Assembly: GCA_001275005.1 (NCBI GenBank)
Contig: JWZX01002964.1
Span: 1-31,621, forward strand
Length of the DNA stretch: 31,621 bases
Source: Chrysochromulina tobinii
Lineage: Eukaryota; Haptophyta; Prymnesiales; Chrysochromulinaceae
Direction: 5' to 3'
Within the stretch, counting starts at the first letter, position 1. Every line of letters begins with the position of its first letter. A program made the translations under genes and the position numbers. The notes beneath the pieces are model-generated. The model had not been told where the DNA came from. It saw only the letters and a program-made list of their open reading frames with translations, and searched no databases. Of this stretch, positions 27,201-31,621 are shown one piece after another.

Positions 27201-27527
27201 GAACAAAGATGGTGCTGTTCTCGGCGCGCAGCTGCTCGAGCGCCGACCACAGCTTCTTGAACTTGATGCCCTTGGGCTTGAGGTTGAGCGGTGCGACGGC
27301 AAGTGCGAGAGCATCCTCGCTCAGATCCTTGAGCGCGGGCAGGTCGTGACACCTTACGAAGCAGCGCCTCGAGCAGCCCAGTGGCACATATGCAGGCCTA
27401 ACGCCTCAAGGAAGGTGGCGATCCCCGACTCGCCGGCCTTTTGCTTCTGGAACGCATGAAGACGGTCAAGCTCGGCTGTAGCAGCATCTGCGGAAGCATC
27501 AGTGACTGGAGCGCTGGCGTCGGCCAT
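24273..27527 (-). CDS. SAM-like domain protein with 39 C-A-G-x-R-H repeats of 14 residues
   Basis: The start is ATG 27527 (MADASAPVTDASADAA), preceded by a good context (CGCC). The first part, GIATFLEALGL, and the second, DLPALKDLSEDALALAVAPL with KGIKFKKLWSALEQL, look like the first and last helices of a SAM domain, an oligomerising or RNA/protein-binding module. The reading frame changes near 27360-27400 and again near 26770-26810, returning to the first frame; either two very short introns or two compensating indels are needed (candidates: 35 nt ending at AAG before GTGTCACGACC, and 46 nt GTGGCG...CAAAG with a CTGAC branch-like site). Then a basic region (KSRTKRGKKGKAKSQRTERD), the repeat array, a linker with LPTTPSKLLEQLWGAAQNAA, and SKRxxDAP repeats to the TGA at 24273. 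I know no named family with this repeat. The nearly one-kb upstream junctions make the exact protein uncertain; the array itself is certain. Confidence 0.72.
24305..24478 (-). repeat. C-terminal 9-residue repeats (SKRxxDAPI), about 27 bp each
   Basis: Six consecutive units of the type SKRASDAPI, SKRVNDAPI, SKRLNDAPL and SKRANDAPI, followed by a broken copy SKRGLSVRANGR. They are basic, each with a KR pair, and may act in nuclear targeting or nucleic-acid contact. Confidence 0.85.
24693..26420 (-). repeat. Tandem array of 39 x 42-bp coding repeats with one 90-bp break
   Basis: Read from the protein, the array has 39 units of 14 residues; 39 x 42 plus a 90-nt break equals the 1728 nt between 26420 and 24693 exactly. 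The consensus is CAGVRHVKDxDEKV, with x mostly D or A. Variants alternate: KDADEKV, KDDDEKV, KAADEKV and VIDDDEHL, and pairs of KAADEKV with VIDDDEHL recur as higher-order units. The first three and last two units are the most diverged (CAGERRTKNIDDVP, CAGEHHFVDHDSIK, CAGERRVKDVENKP), as expected if the centre is homogenised by recombination. After unit 11 a Lys-rich break (KTIGIKKKKKDKD) starts with a degenerate CRGS copy. Confidence 0.97.
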
Positions 27528-27989
27528 GGCGATGGACAGGGCCGGGCGCTTCAAGCCTTCTTTCGGGTGCTCGTAGTTCAAGTGCCGACTCCAAAAAGGG
27601 GAAGCCGAGCGCGCATCCGGCAGGGGTTTTTTTTCAGCAAAGCCCGGCGAACGCTACTTTTTAACTGATGACTCAGGCAGCTAGATGTGCTGATAAGTCA
27701 TTTGGACTGGGCTGTGAACCACGTGCGCGCGCGCGCCGTATACCGTGACCGCGTGACGTCGGGCGCCAGCCGAGCCGCGCCGTGCACCGCAGCCTGCCGG
27801 AGGTCTCTCAAGGGATACCGCCCCAACGCCGATCACCGTACCGACCGTGTGGCATGCCGTGTGGGAGGAGCACTCTCTTCGACTGGGCTCATGTCTCTTC
27901 GACTGGGCTGCCGACAGTGTCGCAGCGCACGCACGCTGGCACTCGAGACGCACGGACCCGCGCCACCCGCCTCGCTGACTCCTCCTCGC
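27528..27989. other. Intergenic stretch with promoter of the repeat gene
   Basis: No gene recognised. A T8 tract lies at about 27627-27634, an alternating CG run at 27723-27735, and TCTCTTCGACTGGGCT is tandemly repeated with a 20-bp period at 27874-27909. The 3' UTR of the CRAL-TRIO gene probably takes up the right part. Confidence 0.4.
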
Positions 27990-28946
27990 TTACTCCTCCT
28001 CGCTGTCGGCGCCGTCGGGCCGACCTGCTTTGAGGTGTGGGGGCAGATGCTGTGGCGGCACGTACTTGCCCACCTCCTCGGCAGAGGTATAAGAGGTCGT
28101 GAGCAGCACGATGCGGTCCTTGTGGTGCTGCGGCAGGAAGGTCGAGATGACCGACCACGCCGGGCTGAAGATGCGCGGCACGTTTATGATGAGGATCTTC
28201 TGCACCATGGGCGGGAACAGCCCCGCGCAAGCCTCCTCGACGGGCGGCATGTACTGGCCGAGTAAGCTGCGCATCCGATTCCACAGCGAGATGTAGCCCT
28301 GCGGGCACGAGATGTCGTGGATCATCGACCAGAAGCCGGGCTCACCGTGCCGCCGGATGTAGTTCTCACACTGCAGCCACCGCCACTGAGTCACATACAC
28401 CATGTCCTTGGTGAAGTCGGCAGGCGTCACGGGCGGCGGCTCGTCGGCGGCAGGCGCGGTGGCGGACATGCCCACCTTGCCGTGGCCGTAGCGCAGCTCA
28501 TAGCAGCCGATGACGTCGCCGTACTTTACCTTCTTGCCGTCGATCTCGACGTCATTGTCGGACGACGACGCCACCGCCTGTGCCTTCTCTAGCGACGAGG
28601 TACCGTTAACGCGCACGACGCCCTTGACGGCGCGTGCATGTGGCAGGTCGTCGAGGCCGAGGCCGCCGCGCACGATGTCTTCCTTGATTTTGCTGACGCC
28701 CAGCGCCACACGGCGTTCGAGCGACCTTTTGTAGAGCTCGACCACCTTGGCCTGATCCCAACTATACCGATCCAGCAGCATGCCAATCATAGGATCGTCC
28801 TCATAATCGTTCTCGCTCAGGCCACAAGCCGCGCGCACCTTGGCGATGGCCGGCTCGAAACGCGGGTCCTTCCACTGGACCTTTAGCGCTGTAGCGGATG
28901 TTGATGCATTGGGCAGCGGCGGGGGCGGCGGCGGCGGTATCTCCAT
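27990..28946 (-). CDS. CRAL-TRIO (Sec14-like) lipid-transfer protein
   Basis: The 318-residue protein starts at ATG 28946 with a Pro-rich run. Residues about 25-85 (WKDPRFEPAIAKVRAACGLS ... WDQAKVVELYKRSLERRVAL) correspond to the CRAL-TRIO N-terminal helical region. The lipid-binding domain spans about 98-300, with RWLQCENYIRRHGEPGFWSM, the signature-like LFPPMVQKILIINVPRIFSP (243-262) and WSVISTFLPQHHKDRIVLLT (264-283). These match the Sec14 gate and exit strand, where phosphoinositides, tocopherol or retinoid-type lipids are bound. It ends in an acidic tail (DGADSEEE). No membrane segment is seen. The ligand cannot be read from the sequence. It diverges from the DUF1279 gene. Confidence 0.85.
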   Translation of the reverse strand: MEIPPPPPPPLPNASTSATALKVQWKDPRFEPAIAKVRAACGLSENDYEDDPMIGMLLDRYSWDQAKVVELYKRSLERRVALGVSKIKEDIVRGGLGLDDLPHARAVKGVVRVNGTSSLEKAQAVASSSDNDVEIDGKKVKYGDVIGCYELRYGHGKVGMSATAPAADEPPPVTPADFTKDMVYVTQWRWLQCENYIRRHGEPGFWSMIHDISCPQGYISLWNRMRSLLGQYMPPVEEACAGLFPPMVQKILIINVPRIFSPAWSVISTFLPQHHKDRIVLLTTSYTSAEEVGKYVPPQHLPPHLKAGRPDGADSEEE

Positions 28947-29085
28947 CGTAATTACAGTTCGTCATTATCAATCGTGTGCTCGCGGCGCGTCCGCCGCGCG
29001 CCGCTTGGCAAGGCGTAAAGTATTGCACCTCGTTCATTGACGTAATTGGGCGTCTTCGCGATCTCGCGCTTCGTCCATCCTTGCG
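28947..29085. promoter_or_regulatory. Shared 139-bp divergent promoter
   Basis: The starts of the CRAL-TRIO gene (28946, minus) and the DUF1279 gene (29086, plus) are 139 bp apart. No clear TATA box was seen on either strand, so initiator-type start sites are likely. Confidence 0.5.
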
Positions 29086-29598
29086 ATGTTCGCCTTCTGC
29101 TCTGCTCTCTTCGCCATCAGCTGGACGCTCGCGCCGCAGACGCACCTGGCTTTGACGCCGGCGCGGCAGCCCGTCCAGCGGCTCGGCTCGCCGACATGCG
29201 CGCAGAAGCAGCAGACACCCGACGAGGTCGTCGAAAAGTACGGCTTGGAGGCGGGGCTCTTCTCGGCTCTGAAAAAGGGTGGCAGTGGCGACGGCAAGGT
29301 AACGGCAGGGGAGCTACTCAAGCGTTATGGCGGAGCCTACCTTCTCACCTCTACCTCGTTTGCGATTGTCTCCTTTGCGCTCTGCTACCTAGCCGTTGAC
29401 AATGGAGTCGACGTGGCAGCCCTGCTGGAGAAGGTGGGGCTCGAGGTGGTGGTGCCCAAGGAGGCGGGCACCATCGGCCTCGCATATGCCATCCACAAGG
29501 CTGCTTCACCTATCCGCTTCCCGCCGACCGTCGCGCTCACGCCAGTCGTGGCCAAGCGGCTGTTCAAGAATGATGGCAGCGAGCCAAAGGCCGAGTGA
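29086..29598 (+). CDS. DUF1279 / FAM210-like organelle membrane protein
   Basis: The 170-residue protein has a leader (MFAFCSALFAISWTLAPQTH then an R/P/Q stretch) that fits plastid or mitochondrial targeting. The DUF1279 core (about 76-160) is clear: ELLKRYGGAYLLTSTSFAIV, a transmembrane helix FALCYLAVDNGVDVAALLEK, then AGTIGLAYAIHKAASPIRFP and TVALTPVVAKRL. FAM210A proteins of animals act at the mitochondrial inner membrane, and plant homologues are found in plastids. Before the domain is an EF-hand-like short stretch (GGSGDGKVTAGEL) that keeps the D-x-K-x-x-x-x-E order, of unknown value. Confidence 0.85.
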   Translation: MFAFCSALFAISWTLAPQTHLALTPARQPVQRLGSPTCAQKQQTPDEVVEKYGLEAGLFSALKKGGSGDGKVTAGELLKRYGGAYLLTSTSFAIVSFALCYLAVDNGVDVAALLEKVGLEVVVPKEAGTIGLAYAIHKAASPIRFPPTVALTPVVAKRLFKNDGSEPKAE

Positions 29599-30230
29599 AG
29601 AGCGCCGGGAGAACTAGGCATCAGGAGCCACTGCGCGAGAGCGTGCGTGCTGATAGGGCCCGCTGCGGCAAGCAGGTGCTGCCGTTGCAGATGCGCAGTC
29701 CTGACGACGATCGTCCGAGGGGCGGTGCCGAGTGTCTTCGCGTCTACCAATCTCATGAAAACGGGCCGTCGCGTACGCTCTTTAGCTGTGAACCAACAAC
29801 AAACCAACTCCGAAAATGTGATGTGTGCACACCGGCCACGTGAATGTGTGTGCGTGTCACACCCCACGGTCTAAGACTTGTAAGTAGCTCGACGATGTGT
29901 ACATGCAACAAATGGTGCGCCTCCGAGCTCCAGCGGGCTCACTGTATACCCGGCGCACTCGACCGCCGACCGCAGCCCGCGCACAGACGCTCCCACTGCG
30001 ACCGGTCTGGAGCCGGGACAGCAATCTGGAGGCATGCCACATGGACACCGAGATCACACCGAGATCTCTCTACTGTACCATCATCGCCTTGGAGTCCGAG
30101 AGGCGACCCTTGTCCGCCTCCATTGTGGCTTGCGGCGCGCGCTGCGTGCCCTCACCTACGCACGCGCTTGGCGTGCGGCCGCTCGGAGCTCGAGCTCGCC
30201 ACGTGTGAAGCAGCTCGCCCCTCGGCATGG
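29599..30230. other. Intergenic stretch between convergent genes
   Basis: No gene recognised. Open frames on the plus strand (29595-29874, 29844-30242) are Arg/Cys/Thr-rich and appear to be chance. If the C-terminus of the DBHS gene uses the alternative frame (see findings), it would reach to about 30152. Confidence 0.4.
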
Positions 30231-31109
30231 TCATGGTCGTAGCTCATGCCCGGCATGCCCTCGCCGCTCGCGCCGCTCGCGCCCGTCGCGAGGGCTTCGT
30301 CGACGGCCCTCGAGCTTCTGCAGCGTGTGGCGATAGATCTGCACCTGCTCCTGCCGGAGCACCTCGCGCTCCTGCCGGTGAGCCTCCGCGAGTCGCTCCT
30401 CTTCGGCCTGGTGAGCAAGCTGCAGCTCGCGCCAGCGCAGCGCAAAGTCAAACTCCAGCGTGCCAGGCGCGCAGAAATGGGGCGGCGGCTCGATGTTCTT
30501 ATCCTCTGAGACGGGCTCATGGATCGCCTGCACCTCCGCTCGCTCGTCCACGGCAAAATCGACGCGCAACGGCACCGGTGACGACGAGAGCAGGAAGAGG
30601 TTTTGGTTACACAGCTGGTGCACCCGCGCGGCGATGGCCCGCTTAGCAAACTCGACGAAGCCGAAGCCCTTGGAACGACCACCGAGCTCGGGCGGATCGT
30701 GCTCGACGCGGCATTCGATCACGTTTCCAAACTGCGCAAATGCCTCGCGCAATTCCGGCGTCTTCACTTTTGGCCCGAGGTTGTGGATGACTAGTGTCGC
30801 GCGGTCGATCGCGAAGCGGACCTTGATCGGTCCGATGGTGCAGCCGGGCCGACCGGCCCGCGTGCCGTCGAGCGCCGCCTTCGCACGACTCGCAGATATG
30901 GTGCTGCGCATCTTCACGATTGCGAAGCCACGTGAGCCACCCGCTATCTTTCCATTTGGCTGACCATCCCGAAGCACCTCAAGTTCCTCCACTTCGCCAT
31001 GCTGCTGGAAGGCGTTGCGAAGTTCGTCCACCTGTAGTTGGGCTTCCTCCTCGTCATCGATGCGCTCGAGTCCCGACACGAGCAGCGTATCGCGCTGCCC
31101 CTTGACCAT
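30231..31109 (-). CDS. DBHS family RNA-binding protein (NONO/PSPC1/SFPQ-like)
   Basis: From ATG 31109 (MVKGQRDTLLVSGLERIDDE) the 292-residue product has RRM1 (about 7-100, with RGFAIVKM at 60-67), RRM2 (about 104-185; ATLVIHNLG and KGFGFVEFA), then the NOPS region (about 200-240), with PPPHFCAPGTLEFDFALRWR matching PPRF..PGSFEYEYAMRWK of animal NONO. A charged coiled-coil helix follows (EERLAEAHRQEREVLRQEQV). In animals these proteins dimerise through RRM2-NOPS and coiled coil, and work in transcription, splicing and paraspeckles. After about 30310 the next frame codes a more natural tail (EALATGASGASGEGMPGMSY ... KRVRR), so the last 25 residues given here may be wrong. The frame extension upstream of 31109 uses only GTG. 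Confidence 0.82.
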   Translation of the reverse strand: MVKGQRDTLLVSGLERIDDEEEAQLQVDELRNAFQQHGEVEELEVLRDGQPNGKIAGGSRGFAIVKMRSTISASRAKAALDGTRAGRPGCTIGPIKVRFAIDRATLVIHNLGPKVKTPELREAFAQFGNVIECRVEHDPPELGGRSKGFGFVEFAKRAIAARVHQLCNQNLFLLSSSPVPLRVDFAVDERAEVQAIHEPVSEDKNIEPPPHFCAPGTLEFDFALRWRELQLAHQAEEERLAEAHRQEREVLRQEQVQIYRHTLQKLEGRRRSPRDGRERRERRGHAGHELRP

Positions 31110-31621
31110 GGCAAAAAAAGAACTTTCATTCACAACACTCTCTATTCATTCACTGCCAGTCCCTGACGGTCCTTGTTGATGGCCCCTGCGATACGAGATG
31201 GCCCCTGAGATGGCGTTCCTCTCCGTGTTCTGAGCTGACCTTTAAGATCTTCATACCTTAATCCCGCCGAAGCTCTCCGCTCCGCCGCCCACACGTTTTA
31301 ACTCCAGGGAGTCTCGAAACACCTCCTGTGCAAAATAAGCGTCATGTTCTCAGCGGTCCGACCTGACCTCAGATCTTCAAGTGGCCGGGTCTCAAGAGTC
31401 AAGTGGGATCAACTTGAATTTTACTGTTGAGGATCACTTTCCCACTTTCGAGACCTTGCAGGCGCAAATCACACGGCAGGGCTCTCAGAATTCACACGTC
31501 CTGCCTCACATTTCTACCCCGCGCTCGCTCGCACCGCGCACACCTGAGTGACCTCCACAGCGCCCACACAGTCAGGCAAAGGACAGGGGACCCCACACAT
31601 TGCGGTGCTCTCTCTACGCCC
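31110..31621. other. Right-edge stretch, no gene recognised
   Basis: This holds the DBHS promoter and perhaps the 5' region of the next gene. It is poorer in GC than most of the window, has TGGCCCCTGAGATGG-type repeats near 31180-31215, and no open frame of note. Confidence 0.4.

Overview
This window looks like nuclear DNA from a eukaryotic alga with a secondary plastid, most like a haptophyte, with a pelagophyte-like alga as the alternative. The reasons are: eukaryote-only protein families (Rpn10/PSMD4, TRAPPC11, chromo-SET, CRAL-TRIO, a NONO/PSPC1-like RNA-binding protein); very high GC at third codon positions; compact genes with few short GT-AG introns; several proteins with a signal-peptide-plus-transit-like leader, including plastid lipid-associated (fibrillin) proteins; and a selenoprotein gene with its own SECIS hairpin. 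The assignment rests on gene content and style only.

Layout. At 1-755 (-) is the 5' part of the proteasome ubiquitin receptor Rpn10. At 1774-2301 (-) is a small membrane-anchored thioredoxin-fold selenoprotein: an in-frame TGA sits in a W-U-G-G-C active site, and a complete SECIS can be folded by hand in the 3' UTR. A 145-bp MITE-like element with 18-bp terminal inverted repeats and a 9-bp target duplication lies at 2460-2604. A GT90 glycosyltransferase (3018-4811), the TRAPPC11 trafficking subunit (5134-9204, two exons) and an AAAP amino-acid transporter (9359-10789) follow, all on the minus strand. Two short unassigned genes diverge around 11.6 kb. On the plus strand come a chromo-SET methyltransferase-like gene (12539-14086), an EF-hand protein with RPQSA repeats (14408-16249) and a conserved-looking leader-bearing protein (16320-17258).

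At 18233-19561 (-) is an unassigned membrane protein that contains a 34-bp perfect palindrome. From 20391 to 23436 there is a small cluster: a fibrillin-like gene (-), a single-domain PDI (+) sharing an 87-bp divergent promoter with it, and a second fibrillin-like gene (+). At 24273-27527 (-) is the most unusual coding locus: a SAM-like N-terminal domain, then 39 copies of a 14-residue C-A-G-x-R-H repeat arranged C-x4-H-x8-C, then short SKRxxDAP repeats. A CRAL-TRIO gene (-) and a FAM210-like DUF1279 gene (+) share a 139-bp divergent promoter near 29.0 kb. A DBHS-family RNA-binding protein (30231-31109, -) closes the window.

The genes do not form one pathway. The themes are redox (selenoprotein, PDI), plastid and lipid handling (fibrillins, CRAL-TRIO, DUF1279), secretory traffic (TRAPPC11, GT90) and chromatin/RNA (SET, DBHS). 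The best candidates for something undescribed are the selenocysteine thioredoxin-fold protein and the C/H 14-mer repeat protein.
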